Positions 7,639 to 16,790 of a DNA stretch of 33,690 nucleotides are shown piece by piece. The DNA comes from Vibrio aestivus. Its GTDB lineage: Bacteria; Pseudomonadota; Gammaproteobacteria; Enterobacterales; Vibrionaceae. Position 1 is the stretch's first letter, and the number at the start of each line of letters is the position of its first letter. Location of the stretch: NCBI GenBank assembly GCA_003263845.1, contig JYJN01000024.1, positions 1 to 33,690 of the forward strand, written 5' to 3'. Position numbers and translations under genes: made by a program. The notes under the pieces were generated by a model that searched no databases, was not told where the DNA came from, and worked only from the letters and a program-made list of their open reading frames with translations.

Positions 7639-9066
7639 GTGACAGACTTAATTAATTTGATGAACGATCTGCTTTGGGGATCGATTCTAGTTTATCTACT
7701 GGTTGGCGTAGGTGTTTACTTCACCGTTCGACTCGGTTTTATCCAGTTCCGCCATTTTGGCACATGTTCACGGTGTTGAAAAACAGCCGTAAAGCAGACA
7801 AAGCGGGTATTTCTTCTTTCCAAGCACTTTGTACCAGCCTAGCTGCTCGTGTCGGTACTGGTAACATGGCGGGTGTGGCCGTTGCACTCACCGCTGGTGG
7901 CCTGGTGCGATTTTCTGGATGTGGCTGATTGCTATGTTGGGTATGGCGACTTCGTTTGCGAGAGTACACTTGCTCAGCTATATAAGACGCGCGACAACGA
8001 CGGTAACTACCGTGGTGGCCCTGCGTACTACATGGAAAAAGGCCTTGGTATGCGTTGGATGGGAGTATTGTTCTCCATCTTCCTTATCATTGCATTCGGT
8101 CTAGTGTTTAACGCTGTACAAGCGAACGCTATTGCAGGCGCGATGAACAATGCATTTGGCGTTGAGCACATGTATGTGGGCATTGCGATTGTTGTTATTT
8201 CTGCATTCGTGATTTTTGGCGGTATTCGCAAGATTGCACGCACAGCTGAATTGATTGTTCCACTGATGGCATTGGCTTACTTGTTGCTGGCTATCTTCAT
8301 TATGCTAACCAACTTAGACAAGCTACCAGATGTTCTTAGCTTGATCTTCAAGAGCGCATTCGGCCTGCAAGAAGCAGCTGCAGGTGGCCTTGGTTATGCG
8401 ATTGCTCAAGCAATGATTAATGGTATTAAACGTGGTCTATTCTCGAACGAAGCGGGTATGGGTTCTGCGCCAAACGCGGCGGCTTCAGCAACGCCTTACC
8501 CTCCACACCCAGCATCTCAAGGTTACGTTCAAATGCTTGGTGTGTTTGTTGACACCATCGTTATCTGTTCTGCAACCGTGGCGATTATCTTGATGTCGGG
8601 CGAATATGTACCTCACGGTGAAGTGACAGGTATCGAACTGACGCAAAGTGCATTGACTGCGCAAGTGGGTGATTGGGGCGGTATCTTTGTTGCTGTTGCT
8701 ATCTTCTTCTTTGCTTTCACATCGATCATCGCGAACTACTCATACGCAGAAACTAACCTTATCTTCTTGGAGCACAACAACAAGAAAGGTCTGGCGCTGT
8801 TCCGTATCTTCGTTCTCGGCATGGTGATGTTCGGCTCTATGGCAACGCTGCCAACCGTATGGGCATTAGCTGACGTGTCAATGGGCCTAATGGCGATTGT
8901 TAACTTGGTGGCGATCATCTTGCTGTCGGGTATCGTTATCAAACTAGCGAAAGACTACAACCGTCAGCTAGATGCCGGTAAGGTACCAACGTTTGATGCC
9001 AATGACTATCCGGAGCTGAAATCTCAGCTAGAAGATGGCATCTGGGATCAAAACGACAAGAAATAA
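7639..9066 (+). CDS. Alanine/glycine:cation symporter family (AGCS) protein, three frameshifts
   Basis: A sodium-coupled small neutral amino acid importer in the inner membrane. Repaired, it is 476 aa, the normal AGCS length, with roughly eleven hydrophobic segments. Family motifs are [22 protein letters not shown] in the N-terminal third, [12 protein letters not shown], then [21 protein letters not shown] in the middle. Bases are missing near 7761, 7901 and 7961 (GGCAC for GGCCAC, GGCCTGG for GGCCCTGG, GCGAGAG for GCGGAGAG), breaking the first 110 residues into four raw frames. I prefer GTG 7639 with GAGAGG just upstream, giving a short N-terminus before the first helix. ATG 7579 is possible but has no ribosome site. 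A terminator follows. Confidence 0.9.
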
Positions 9067-9091
9067 TTGGTTTCACATATTGAAACGATTG

Positions 9092-9124
9092 AAAAAGCCA
9101 TGCAGACAACGCATGGCTTTTTTT
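9092..9124 (+). terminator. Rho-independent terminator after the symporter gene
   Basis: A ten-bp stem AAAGCCATGC/GCATGGCTTT with a 7-nt loop, followed by a run of T. Confidence 0.9.
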
Positions 9125-9178
9125 GTACTCTTTGTTGAGTATAGAATTCAGAATAGAACTAAAAGTAGAGTATCAGTC

Positions 9179-9952
9179 ATGTTAATCGTAATCTCACCAG
9201 CAAAAACACTGGATTATGAATCGCCGTTGGCGACTCAGTCTTATACACAGCCTGAGCTTATTGAGCATTCCGCCGAGCTTATTGAAGAGTGCCGTAAGCT
9301 GACGCCTGCCGATGTCTCTGCATTGATGAAGGTGAGTGATAAGATTGCGGGCCTCAACGTCGCACGCTTTGAAGAGTGGAGTGAGACCTTTACGACAGAC
9401 AACTCGCGCCAAGCATTGCTAGCGTTCAAAGGTGACGTATATACGGGGTTGGATGCGCAGTCACTTTCTGAAGATGACTTCGAATATGCACAGAAGCATC
9501 TACGTATGCTGTCTGGCTTATATGGACTGCTAAAGCCTCTCGACCTAATGCAGCCATACCGTTTAGAAATGGGCACTAAGTTAGCAAACCCACGCGGAAC
9601 TAACCTTTACCAGTTCTGGGGTAGCATTATTACCGATAAGCTTAATGAAGCGATTAATGTTCAAGGCGACAATGTACTGATTAACTTGGCTTCTAACGAG
9701 TACTTTAAAGCGGTTAAGCCGAAAGCGCTTGATGCGCAAGTGGTTACTCCAGTCTTTAAAGATTGCAAGAATGGCCAATATAAGGTGATTAGCTTCTACG
9801 CCAAAAAAGCACGTGGCATGATGGCGCGCTTTATCATCGACAACAAAGTCGATTCAATTGAAGGCTTAACAGCGTTTGATCGTGAGGGCTACTACTTCAG
9901 TGAAGAGGACTCGAATGCAAAAGAGTTGGTGTTCAAGCGCGAAGAGCAGTAA
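9179..9952 (+). CDS. yaaA: Peroxide stress protein YaaA
   Basis: A 257-aa cytoplasmic protein of the YaaA/DUF328 family. In E. coli YaaA is induced by OxyR and lowers free iron during peroxide stress. Family motifs are [16 protein letters not shown] at the N-terminus, [21 protein letters not shown] at mid-protein, and [12 protein letters not shown] followed by FDREGYYF near the end. The start ATG at 9179 gives the canonical MLIVISPAK; the longer open frame upstream runs through a terminator and is not coding. The frame is intact. The next small gene starts 33 nt after its stop. Confidence 0.95.
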   Translation: MLIVISPAKTLDYESPLATQSYTQPELIEHSAELIEECRKLTPADVSALMKVSDKIAGLNVARFEEWSETFTTDNSRQALLAFKGDVYTGLDAQSLSEDDFEYAQKHLRMLSGLYGLLKPLDLMQPYRLEMGTKLANPRGTNLYQFWGSIITDKLNEAINVQGDNVLINLASNEYFKAVKPKALDAQVVTPVFKDCKNGQYKVISFYAKKARGMMARFIIDNKVDSIEGLTAFDREGYYFSEEDSNAKELVFKREEQ

Positions 9953-9985
9953 TTATTGAAGTACGACTAATATAGAGGGCAAGTA

Positions 9986-10129
9986 ATGTGGAGTAAACTC
10001 AAGCAACTTGTTACGAAGTACGATCGTTGGTTGCGTAGTATGGGATTAGCGCCAGACCAGAAACGCAGTTGTGTTCCTTATCGCTCAGATCCTGCGCCAA
10101 AGAAAGATGACTCGAACGCCGCTATTTGA
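9986..10129 (+). CDS. DUF5363 family small protein, 47 aa
   Basis: A 47-aa protein starting MWSKLKQLVTKYDRW, with a conserved-looking QKRSCVPYRSDP stretch. I recognise it as the DUF5363 type found upstream of tatD in vibrios; its function is unknown. AGAGGG sits about 7 nt before the ATG. The end overlaps the tatD start by 23 nt in a different frame, so translation of the two is probably coupled. It is too short for usual ORF cut-offs and easily missed. Confidence 0.72.
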   Translation: MWSKLKQLVTKYDRWLRSMGLAPDQKRSCVPYRSDPAPKKDDSNAAI

Positions 10130-10894
10130 CACGCACTGCCATCTAGACTTTCCTCCATTCCAAGATGATATTGGCGGGCATATCGAGCTTGCCCGCCAAC
10201 ATCAAGTTGAACGCATTCTTATCCCTTCAGTGGGGCCAAGTAATTGGCAGGTCATAGCCAACCTCGCAACCCATTATCCCAATCTCTATTTTGCCTTGGG
10301 GATTCACCCACACTTTATTGGCCAAGATCCACAAGTCATGTTGCAGCAGCTTGAGAAGGTGTTAGCTGAAACAAGCCAACACACTCGTCTTGTTGCGATT
10401 GGTGAATGCGGTTTGGACTTTATAGTCGACACCCCTGCAGACATCCAAGAGCAAATACTGATTCGTCAGCTAGAACTGGCGAATGAATACCAAGTGCCCG
10501 TTATTCTTCACTCTCGTCAATCGCATAACCGGCTACTGCAATTGCTAAAACAAACACCGCCTATTAAAGGAGGAGTTTTACATGCGTTCAGCGGCAGCGA
10601 GCAGCAAGCTAAGCAGTTTATTAAGTTTGGTTTGAAGATTGGAGTGGGGGCGTGATCACTTATCCAAGAGCGAATAAGACTCGCAACACCATTCGCAACC
10701 TGCCAATTGATACTTTAGTGCTAGAAACGGACGCACCGGATATGCCGCTTAATGGTGAGCAAGGCTGTTACAATCATCCAAAAAATGTATCGGTTATAGT
10801 GGAATGCGTCGCAGAGCTTAAGAAACAACCAAGGCAAACGATTGCTTTAAAAATGTGGAAAAATAGCAATTTGCTCTTCGGTATTTGTGAATAA
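10107..10894 (+). CDS. TatD family metal-dependent hydrolase (YjjV-like), frameshifted
   Basis: An about 262-aa TIM-barrel hydrolase related to TatD/YjjV DNases, predicted to bind two metal ions. Ligand motifs are all present: DTHCHLDF (first two His), AIGECGLDF (Glu), VILHSR (His), HAFSGS (His) and ETDAPDMPL (Asp). One G is missing from the run near 10647 (five G where GVGGVITY needs six), which makes a false stop at 10653-10655. Proteins of this type are implicated in DNA repair or fragmentation and D-Tyr-tRNA editing; the physiological substrate here is unknown. The start ATG 10107 lies inside the upstream small gene. Confidence 0.88.
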
Positions 10895-10924
10895 AATCTA
10901 AATAAATTGTATTTGTTATGATTA

Positions 10925-10933
10925 ACGCAAACG
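10925..10933. promoter_or_regulatory. LacI-family-type half operator (CytR/PurR-like) upstream of nupC
   Basis: ACGCAAACG equals the left half of a PurR-type operator. The exact reverse complement recurs upstream of deoC at 12664-12672, and GCAAACG recurs at 12628-12634. Nucleoside genes are CytR targets in enteric bacteria and vibrios. Confidence 0.45.
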
Positions 10934-10938
10934 ATTAA

Positions 10939-10954
10939 TTAGATCTTGATCACA
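10939..10954 (+). promoter_or_regulatory. CRP-like site, distal, for nupC
   Basis: TTAGA-TCTTGA-TCACA has a perfect right half. The centre, 10946.5, would be -93.5 for a start at about 11040. Confidence 0.45.
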
Positions 10955-10990
10955 TAAAATGATGAGCGCACGGTGAATCTTGTCGGAAAG

Positions 10991-11006
10991 TGTGAAGGTG
11001 GCATTA
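10991..11006 (+). promoter_or_regulatory. CRP-like site, proximal, for nupC
   Basis: TGTGA-AGGTGG-CATTA has a perfect left half. The centre, 10998.5, would be -41.5 for a start at about 11040, the class II position. Confidence 0.42.
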
Positions 11007-11017
11007 CTTTATCTTAG

Positions 11018-11046
11018 GCGGGGTGAGTATAATTGCCCCGCTTTTT
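11018..11046 (+). promoter_or_regulatory. tatD terminator with the nupC -10 in its loop
   Basis: GCGGGG (11018-11023) and CCCCGC (11036-11041) form a six-bp stem followed by TTTTT, a probable terminator for tatD. A perfect TATAAT (11028-11033) lies in the 12-nt loop and is the best -10 for nupC, giving a start near 11040. Confidence 0.6.
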
Positions 11047-11099
11047 GAGCTCCATTTTGTAACACGCCAACAAATAAACATATAAGGATGCCATAAACT

Positions 11100-12362
11100 A
11101 TGAGCCTGTTTATGAGCCTAATCGGTATGGCAGTACTAGTAGGAATCGCACTTCTACTGTCTGATAACCGCAAAGCTATTAATCTAAGAACTGTGGGTGG
11201 CGCATTTGCTATCCAATTTTTAATCGGTGGTTTCGTTCTTTACGTACCATGGGGTCGTGATCTTCTTGCTGGCTTCTCTGCTGGTGTACAGAACGTTATC
11301 GACTACGGTAAAGACGGTACAGGTTTCCTATTCGGTAGCCTAGTTAACTTCTCTGTTGACGGTATCGGTTTCATCTTTGCTTTCCAAGTACTACCAACTC
11401 TAATCTTCTTCTCTGCGCTAATCTCTGTACTTTACTACATTGGTGTAATGCAGTGGGTTATCAAGATTCTTGGTGGCGGTCTACAAAAAGCACTTGGCAC
11501 ATCTCGTGCGGAGTCAATGTCTGCAGCAGCAAATATCTTCGTAGGTCAAACAGAGGCGCCTCTAGTTGTTCGCCCATTTGTTCCTAAGATGACTCAATCT
11601 GAACTATTCGCAGTAATGTGTGGTGGTCTAGCATCAGTTGCTGGTGGTGTACTAGCGGGTTACGCATCTATGGGTGTACCTCTAGAGTACCTAGTTGCAG
11701 CGTCATTCATGGCTGCACCAGGTGGTCTACTATTCGCTAAAATCATCAAGCCAGAAACTGATACACCAGACGAAGAACTAGAAACTAACATCGACGGCGG
11801 CGACGACAAGCCTGCTAACGTTATCGATGCAGCCGCTGGCGGTGCTTCTGTTGGTCTACAACTAGCACTTAACGTTGGTGCAATGCTACTAGCATTCGTT
11901 GGTCTAATCGCGCTAATCAACGGTATCCTAGGTGGTATTGGTGGTTGGTTCGGTATGGAGAACCTAACTCTAGAGCTTATTCTAGGTTACCTATTCTCAC
12001 CTCTAGCATTCCTAATCGGTGTTCCATGGGAAGAAGCAACATTTGCAGGTTCATTCATCGGTCAGAAACTGGTTGTGAACGAATTCGTTGCTTACCTAAA
12101 CTTCGTACCTTACGTTGGTGAAGCAGCTCAAGTTGTTCCAGCAACTGGTGAAGTAATGTCTGAGAAGACTCAAGCAATCATCGCCTTCGCTCTATGTGGT
12201 TTCGCAAACCTTTCTTCTATCGCGATTCTACTAGGTGGCCTAGGTAGCCTTGCTCCTAACCGTCGTTCTGACATCGCTCGTATGGGTGTTAAAGCGGTTG
12301 CAGCAGGTACTCTATCTAACTTGATGGCAGCGACAATCGCTGGCTTCTTCCTATCTTTCTAA
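11100..12362 (+). CDS. nupC: Concentrative nucleoside transporter (NupC/CNT family)
   Basis: A 420-aa sodium- or proton-coupled nucleoside importer of the inner membrane. From memory it aligns closely with the structurally solved V. cholerae vcCNT over its whole length. Shared blocks are [36 protein letters not shown] (substrate-binding), [19 protein letters not shown] and the C-terminal [16 protein letters not shown]. It differs from vcCNT around residue 80, where a short loop is missing. ATG 11100 follows ATAAGGATGCC. The gene immediately precedes the deo operon that catabolises the imported nucleosides, and it has a strong terminator. The promoter carries CRP- and LacI-family-like sites. 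Confidence 0.96.
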   Translation: MSLFMSLIGMAVLVGIALLLSDNRKAINLRTVGGAFAIQFLIGGFVLYVPWGRDLLAGFSAGVQNVIDYGKDGTGFLFGSLVNFSVDGIGFIFAFQVLPTLIFFSALISVLYYIGVMQWVIKILGGGLQKALGTSRAESMSAAANIFVGQTEAPLVVRPFVPKMTQSELFAVMCGGLASVAGGVLAGYASMGVPLEYLVAASFMAAPGGLLFAKIIKPETDTPDEELETNIDGGDDKPANVIDAAAGGASVGLQLALNVGAMLLAFVGLIALINGILGGIGGWFGMENLTLELILGYLFSPLAFLIGVPWEEATFAGSFIGQKLVVNEFVAYLNFVPYVGEAAQVVPATGEVMSEKTQAIIAFALCGFANLSSIAILLGGLGSLAPNRRSDIARMGVKAVAAGTLSNLMAATIAGFFLSF

Positions 12363-12397
12363 GAAAGTAGAGTTAGATTATATAGACGCCGTTTAAT

Positions 12398-12437
12398 AAA
12401 ACCCCGTAGTCACACATGGTGTGCTACGGGGTTTTTT
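12398..12437 (+). terminator. Rho-independent terminator after nupC
   Basis: AAAACCCCGTAG pairs with CTACGGGGTTTT. An inner CACAC/GTGTG extends the hairpin, and a T-run follows. Confidence 0.92.
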
Positions 12438-12627
12438 CGTTTCTTTCGTCGTATTTTGCCCGCTAACCGCGTTAACTGCGAATATTCGCCCCAATCATTT
12501 AGTGGAACTAAACTCATGAGGCCTCATATTCTTGTTGCCTTGTTAGTGAACAAACTACTTAGAAAGAGTTCAGTCTAATTTTATTTAGGTAATAGGTTTG
12601 TTTCGTTAGGAGCTCGATAAAATTTGA

Positions 12628-12672
12628 GCAAACGTTAAACAGACTCTTTTTTGAGATACAAACCGTTTGCGT
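12628..12672. promoter_or_regulatory. Paired inverted GCAAACG/CGTTTGC boxes upstream of deoC
   Basis: GCAAACG (12628-12634) and CGTTTGCGT (12664-12672) are in inverted orientation about 36 bp apart. CytR-type regulators tolerate variable half-site spacing. The same 9-mer, inverted, is upstream of nupC. Confidence 0.5.
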
Positions 12673-12682
12673 TCTATGGGTA

Positions 12683-12711
12683 GCTACAGATTTGTGACAA
12701 ATATCTATACT
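12683..12711 (+). promoter_or_regulatory. Putative deo operon promoter
   Basis: A -10 TATACT (12706-12711) with a weak -35 GCTACA (12683-12688) at 17-nt spacing. A TGTGACAAATATC half CRP site (from 12693) overlaps it. The start would be near 12718, leaving a leader of about 280 nt. Confidence 0.42.
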
Positions 12712-12717
12712 CTATAG

Positions 12718-12999
12718 GGCAGTTAAGGTGAAGATTACCTTTATCTAAGACCCATGGTGGATAGCATCCACGGATTGCAGGAAGCAATCAGGTCATTGCT
12801 TACGTTAGACACAGCAACTTAGCTTTGTTGTGCCATAGACCAGACTGGTACTGTGCGGTGACAAGGATTGCAATTGGTATACGTTGAACAACGAGTAATA
12901 CCGAGTCTTCAGGGAACCAAGTCCGTTCATTTGTTATTGCAAACAAGCCCATGGTGGGCGTTTGCTAAAACTAATTGAATATATTGATCGGAGATAGAA
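12718..12999 (+). ncRNA. Structured 5' leader of deoC, candidate cis-regulatory RNA
   Basis: About 280 nt without an ORF but with hairpins in series: AAGGT/ACCTT (12725-12741), GTGGAT/ATCCAC (12757-12771), GATTGC/GCAATC (12773-12789), GCAAC/GTTGT (12814-12831) and, just before the ribosome site, GCAAAC..GCCCA/TGGGC..GTTTGC (12939-12965). The decamer CCCATGGTGG occurs twice (12751-12760 and 12948-12957). No T-run follows the last hairpin, so control of translation or RNA stability is likelier than termination. It matches no riboswitch I know. Confidence 0.45.
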
Positions 13000-13776
13000 A
13001 TGAGCGATTTAAAAGCAGCAGCGCTACGTGCACTTAAACTTATGGATCTTACTACGCTAAATGACGACGACACTGATGCAAAAGTGATCTCACTGTGTCA
13101 TGACGCGAAATCTGCAGTAGGTAACACAGCTGCAATCTGTATCTACCCTCGCTTTATTCCTATTGCTAAGAAGACACTTCGTGAGCAAGGTACGCCAGAC
13201 GTTCGTATCGCAACAGTAACGAACTTCCCTCACGGTAACGATGACATCGAAATCGCGGTTGCTGAAACTAAAGCAGCTGTGGCTTACGGTGCAGACGAAG
13301 TTGACGTAGTATTCCCATACCGCGCTCTAATGGCAGGTAACGAGGAAGTGGGCTTTGAGTTAGTTAAACAGTGTAAAGAAGCATGTGGCGATATCCTTCT
13401 GAAAGTCATCATCGAAACAGGTGAGCTGAAAGAAGAAGCGCTAATTAAGAAAGCATCAGAAATCTGTATCAAAGCAGGTGCGGACTTCATCAAAACTTCA
13501 ACAGGTAAAGTGCCAGTAAACGCAACACCTGAATACGCTCGCATGATGCTAGAAGTGATTCGTGACATGGGCGTTGCTGAATCTGTTGGTTTTAAACCAG
13601 CGGGTGGCGTACGTACAGCAGAAGACGCAGCAGCGTACCTAGCAATGGCAGATGAAATCCTAGGCGGTAACTGGGTTGACGCTCGCCACTACCGTTTTGG
13701 TGCATCAAGCCTGCTAACTAACCTACTTAATACATTAGAAGTAACAGACGAGACTGCTGATCCAGCAGCTTACTAA
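13000..13776 (+). CDS. deoC: Deoxyribose-phosphate aldolase
   Basis: A 258-aa class I aldolase (DERA) that splits 2-deoxyribose-5-phosphate into acetaldehyde and glyceraldehyde-3-phosphate, the last step of deoxynucleoside catabolism. The Schiff-base lysine is Lys165 in [15 protein letters not shown], and the proton-relay lysine is Lys199 in [11 protein letters not shown] (E. coli Lys167 and Lys201). The frame is intact and the length matches E. coli DeoC. The start ATG 13000 follows GGAGATAGAA. It is the first gene of the deo operon, after a long structured leader. Confidence 0.97.
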   Translation: MSDLKAAALRALKLMDLTTLNDDDTDAKVISLCHDAKSAVGNTAAICIYPRFIPIAKKTLREQGTPDVRIATVTNFPHGNDDIEIAVAETKAAVAYGADEVDVVFPYRALMAGNEEVGFELVKQCKEACGDILLKVIIETGELKEEALIKKASEICIKAGADFIKTSTGKVPVNATPEYARMMLEVIRDMGVAESVGFKPAGGVRTAEDAAAYLAMADEILGGNWVDARHYRFGASSLLTNLLNTLEVTDETADPAAY

Positions 13777-13799
13777 TTCTCTCGTCCTATTTGACGCCC

Positions 13800-13881
13800 C
13801 AGCGTTGTTGACTGCTTAAGTTCATCCTAATCACATAGAGCCTCTATGCTCATAGGAATGAACTTACTTGTCGCCTAGCTG
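13800..13881. repeat. 82-bp Vibrio intergenic palindromic repeat, copy 1
   Basis: Nested palindrome: CAGC..GCTG at the ends, AAGTTCA (13818-13824)/TGAACTT (13859-13865), CCTA/TAGG and CATAGA/TCTATG inside. It is the same length as the copy at 15350 and about 80% alike. It lies between deoC and deoA, so it is transcribed in the operon mRNA. Confidence 0.85.
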
Positions 13882-13908
13882 CATCGCCAAATAGTTTGAG
13901 AGTAAATA

Positions 13909-13986
13909 ATGACAAAGTCTGTTTGGTGGAGTAGTGCTTTGCTGCTCCACATTACCTCTTTACCTTACAACCATCGCTACCTTTAG
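13909..13986 (+). CDS. Possible 25-aa peptide in the deoC-deoA gap
   Basis: An [22 protein letters not shown]... of 25 residues starts at ATG 13909 after GAGAG and stops 14 nt before the deoA ATG. A hairpin GTGGAG/CTCCAC (13926-13950) lies within it. It may be a leader peptide coupling translation to deoA or merely chance. Confidence 0.2.
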   Translation: MTKSVWWSSALLLHITSLPYNHRYL

Positions 13987-14000
13987 CATGGGAGGATCTA

Positions 14001-15329
14001 ATGTACTTACCTCAAGAAATTATTCGTAAAAAGCGCGACGGCGAAGTTCTAACTGCCGAAGAAATTAACTTCTTCATTCAAGGCGTTGCAAAGGACACCG
14101 TATCGGAAGGCCAAATTGCGGCATTCGCAATGGCGATTTTCTTTAATGAAATGACAATGCCGGAGCGTATTGCACTGACGTGTGCAATGCGTGACTCAGG
14201 CATGGTGATTGATTGGAGCCACAAAGAGTTTGGCGGCCCAATCGTTGATAAACACTCAACCGGTGGTGTGGGCGATGTAACATCACTGATGCTTGGCCCA
14301 ATGGTGGCAGCATGTGGTGGTTTCGTTCCTATGATCTCTGGTCGTGGTCTTGGCCACACTGGCGGTACGCTCGATAAGTTGGAGTCAATCCCAGGCTATA
14401 ACATCACACCGACCAATGAAGTGTTTGGTGATGTGACAAAAGATGCTGGTGTAGCGATTATTGGTCAAACTGGTGACTTAGCGCCCGCAGATAAGCGCGT
14501 ATACGCGACGCGTGATATCACCGCGACGGTAGACAACATCTCACTGATCACAGCTTCAATTCTTTCTAAGAAGCTAGCGGCAGGTCTTGAGTCGTTAGTG
14601 ATGGATGTAAAAGTCGGCTCTGGTGCATTTATGCCAACTTACGAAGCATCTGAAGAACTCGCGCGTTCTATCGTAGCGGTAGCAAACGGTGCTGGCACGA
14701 AAACCACAGCAATCCTAACAGACATGAACCAAGTACTGGCTTCTTCAGCGGGTAATGCTGTAGAAGTTCGTGAAGCGGTTCAGTTCCTAACGGGTGAATA
14801 CCGTAACCCTCGTCTACTTGAAGTCACTATGGCGTCATGTGCGGAAATGTTGGTACTGGCAAGACTTGCTGATGACACAGCAGATGCGCGTGCAAAACTA
14901 ATGGCCGTACTAGACAACGGCACAGCGGCAGAGTGCTTCGGTAAGATGGTTGCAGGCCTGGGAGGCCCGGCAGACTTCGTAGAAAACTACGACAGCTACC
15001 TAGAAAAAGCGCAAATCATCAAGCCAGTATTTGCCGATGACAGTGGCGTAGTATCAGCAATGGATACTCGTGCCATTGGCATGGCCGTTGTTGCTATGGG
15101 TGGTGGTCGCCGCGTAGCGTCAGATAAGATTGATTACGCAGTAGGTTTTGATGGCTTTATCCGTTTAGGTGAAGAGGCAACAAGCGATAAGCCGCTTGCT
15201 GTAATTCACTCTCGTAACGAAGAGCAGTGGCAAGAAGCGGCGAACGCATTGAAAGCCGCCATTACCGTTGGTGGTGAATATACGCCAACGCCAGAGGTTT
15301 ATCGTCAGATTCGCGCTGAAGACATCTAA
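14001..15329 (+). CDS. deoA: Thymidine phosphorylase
   Basis: A 442-aa homodimeric enzyme that phosphorolyses thymidine and deoxyuridine to base and 2-deoxyribose-1-phosphate. The conserved signature [17 protein letters not shown] near residue 82 binds phosphate. [20 protein letters not shown] and [20 protein letters not shown] contribute the thymidine site. Length and ends match E. coli DeoA. The start ATG 14001 follows GGGAGGATCTA, a strong ribosome site. It sits second in deoC-deoA-deoB-deoD, separated by gaps of 224 and 189 nt that each contain one copy of the 82-bp repeat. Confidence 0.97.
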   Translation: MYLPQEIIRKKRDGEVLTAEEINFFIQGVAKDTVSEGQIAAFAMAIFFNEMTMPERIALTCAMRDSGMVIDWSHKEFGGPIVDKHSTGGVGDVTSLMLGPMVAACGGFVPMISGRGLGHTGGTLDKLESIPGYNITPTNEVFGDVTKDAGVAIIGQTGDLAPADKRVYATRDITATVDNISLITASILSKKLAAGLESLVMDVKVGSGAFMPTYEASEELARSIVAVANGAGTKTTAILTDMNQVLASSAGNAVEVREAVQFLTGEYRNPRLLEVTMASCAEMLVLARLADDTADARAKLMAVLDNGTAAECFGKMVAGLGGPADFVENYDSYLEKAQIIKPVFADDSGVVSAMDTRAIGMAVVAMGGGRRVASDKIDYAVGFDGFIRLGEEATSDKPLAVIHSRNEEQWQEAANALKAAITVGGEYTPTPEVYRQIRAEDI

Positions 15330-15349
15330 TTCCTTCATACTTGAAGCTA

Positions 15350-15431
15350 CAGCGTTGTTGGCTTCGCAAGTTCACCCTAATCACATAGAACTTCTATGCT
15401 CATAGGGCTGAACTTGCTTGCCGCCTAGCTG
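15350..15431. repeat. 82-bp Vibrio intergenic palindromic repeat, copy 2
   Basis: The same nested palindrome as copy 1: CAGCGTTGTTGGCTTCG at the left, CCTAATCACATAGA in the left arm, TCTATGCTCATAGG in the right arm and CGCCTAGCTG at the end. It lies between deoA and deoB. Confidence 0.85.
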
Positions 15432-15518
15432 TAACTCCAATTATTTTGGAATTACAAAATATTAATAAAATAGGTCGATTGAAGCGTTACGCTCTCGACC
15501 AAATACAGGAAGAGAGCA

Positions 15519-16739
15519 ATGAAACGAGCATTTATTTTAGTCCTAGACTCATTTGGCATTGGCGCGACTGCAGATGCTAAAGATTTTGGTGACGTAGGTT
15601 CAGACACATTGGGTCACATCGCAGATCATTGCGACAAAGGACTGGCAGATAACGCCAAACGTAGCGGCCAATTAAAGCTGCCAAACCTATCTAAGCTGGG
15701 TTTGGCGATGGCTCATAAAGAGTCTACGGGCAGCTTCGCGCCGGGTCTTGATGCCGATGCAGAAATCATTGGCGCGTACGGCCATGCTGCAGAACTGTCG
15801 TCAGGTAAAGATACTCCATCAGGTCACTGGGAAATTGCTGGTGTACCGGTTCTTTTTGACTGGGGTTACTTCACCGATAAACAAAACAGTTTCCCAAAAG
15901 AGCTGACTGATCGCATTCTTGAGCGTGCAGGCCTAGAAGGCTTCTTGGGTAACTGCCATGCATCAGGCACACAAGTGCTGGATGATCTTGGTGAAGAGCA
16001 CATGAAAACTGGCCTACCAATCTTCTACACATCCGCTGACTCAGTATTCCAAATCGCTTGTCATGAAGAGACATTTGGTCTGGATCGCTTACTAGATCTT
16101 TGCCAAATCGCTCGTGAAGAACTTGAAGATTACAACATTGGCCGCGTTATCGCGCGTCCATTTATTGGCCCAGGTAAAGGTCAATTTGAGCGTACGGGTA
16201 ACCGTCGCGATCTATCCGTTGAGCCACCTTCAGCAACGGTTCTTCAGAAGCTCGTTGAAGAGAAAAATGGTGAAGTTCACTCGATCGGTAAGATCTCTGA
16301 TATTTATGCTGGCTGTGGTATCACTAAGAAGACCAAAGCAACGGGTATTCCTGCACTGTTTGAAGCAACCAAAGAAGCCATCAAAGATGCGGGTGACAAC
16401 ACTATCGTGTTCACTAACTTCGTTGATTTCGATTCTGCTTATGGCCACCGCCGTGATGTTGCGGGCTATGCAGAGGCATTAGAGTATTTTGATGGTCGTA
16501 TCCATGAAGTGATGGATATGATGGAAGAAGATGATGTTCTTATTCTGACTGCTGACCATGGTTGTGATCCTACATGGCCGGGTACAGACCACACTCGTGA
16601 GCATATCCCTGCTCTAGTTTATGGTAAGAAAGTGCCAGCAGGTTCATTGGGTCTACGTGAAAGCTTTGCTGATATTGGCCAAAGCTTGGCAAGTTACTTT
16701 GGTACTTCGCCAATGGAATACGGTAAGAGCTTCCTATAA
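15519..16739 (+). CDS. deoB: Phosphopentomutase
   Basis: A 406-aa metal-dependent mutase of the alkaline-phosphatase superfamily that interconverts (deoxy)ribose-1-phosphate and the 5-phosphate, linking the phosphorylases to DeoC. Manganese-ligand motifs are [11 protein letters not shown] at residue 10, GSDTLGHIA, the phosphorylated-Thr region [30 protein letters not shown], and [20 protein letters not shown] near the C-terminus. Length matches E. coli DeoB (407 aa). ATG 15519 follows GGAAGAGAGCA. The frame is intact. Confidence 0.97.
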   Translation: MKRAFILVLDSFGIGATADAKDFGDVGSDTLGHIADHCDKGLADNAKRSGQLKLPNLSKLGLAMAHKESTGSFAPGLDADAEIIGAYGHAAELSSGKDTPSGHWEIAGVPVLFDWGYFTDKQNSFPKELTDRILERAGLEGFLGNCHASGTQVLDDLGEEHMKTGLPIFYTSADSVFQIACHEETFGLDRLLDLCQIAREELEDYNIGRVIARPFIGPGKGQFERTGNRRDLSVEPPSATVLQKLVEEKNGEVHSIGKISDIYAGCGITKKTKATGIPALFEATKEAIKDAGDNTIVFTNFVDFDSAYGHRRDVAGYAEALEYFDGRIHEVMDMMEEDDVLILTADHGCDPTWPGTDHTREHIPALVYGKKVPAGSLGLRESFADIGQSLASYFGTSPMEYGKSFL

Positions 16740-16749
16740 TTTTTGAATT

Positions 16750-16790
16750 GCAGCGTTCGTCACTCAGTGAGAACGCTGCTTTATTATTTT
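16750..16790 (+). terminator. Hairpin with T-rich tail between deoB and deoD
   Basis: A nine-bp stem GCAGCGTTC/GAACGCTGC with an inner CAC/GTG is followed by TTTATTATTTT. The interrupted T tract suggests partial termination or a 3' RNA-protecting hairpin within the operon. Confidence 0.55.

Noticed and set aside
9035..9178. N-terminal extension of yaaA from 9035
   Set aside because: It would overlap the symporter's end and read through its terminator; MLIVISPAK at 9179 is the family start.
11660..11920. Minus-strand 86-aa ORF inside nupC
   Set aside because: Low-complexity shadow of the transporter gene's codon pattern.
13800..15431. CRISPR array formed by the repeated segments in the deo operon
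   Set aside because: Only two copies, 1.5 kb apart, each a long palindrome; no regular spacers and no cas genes.
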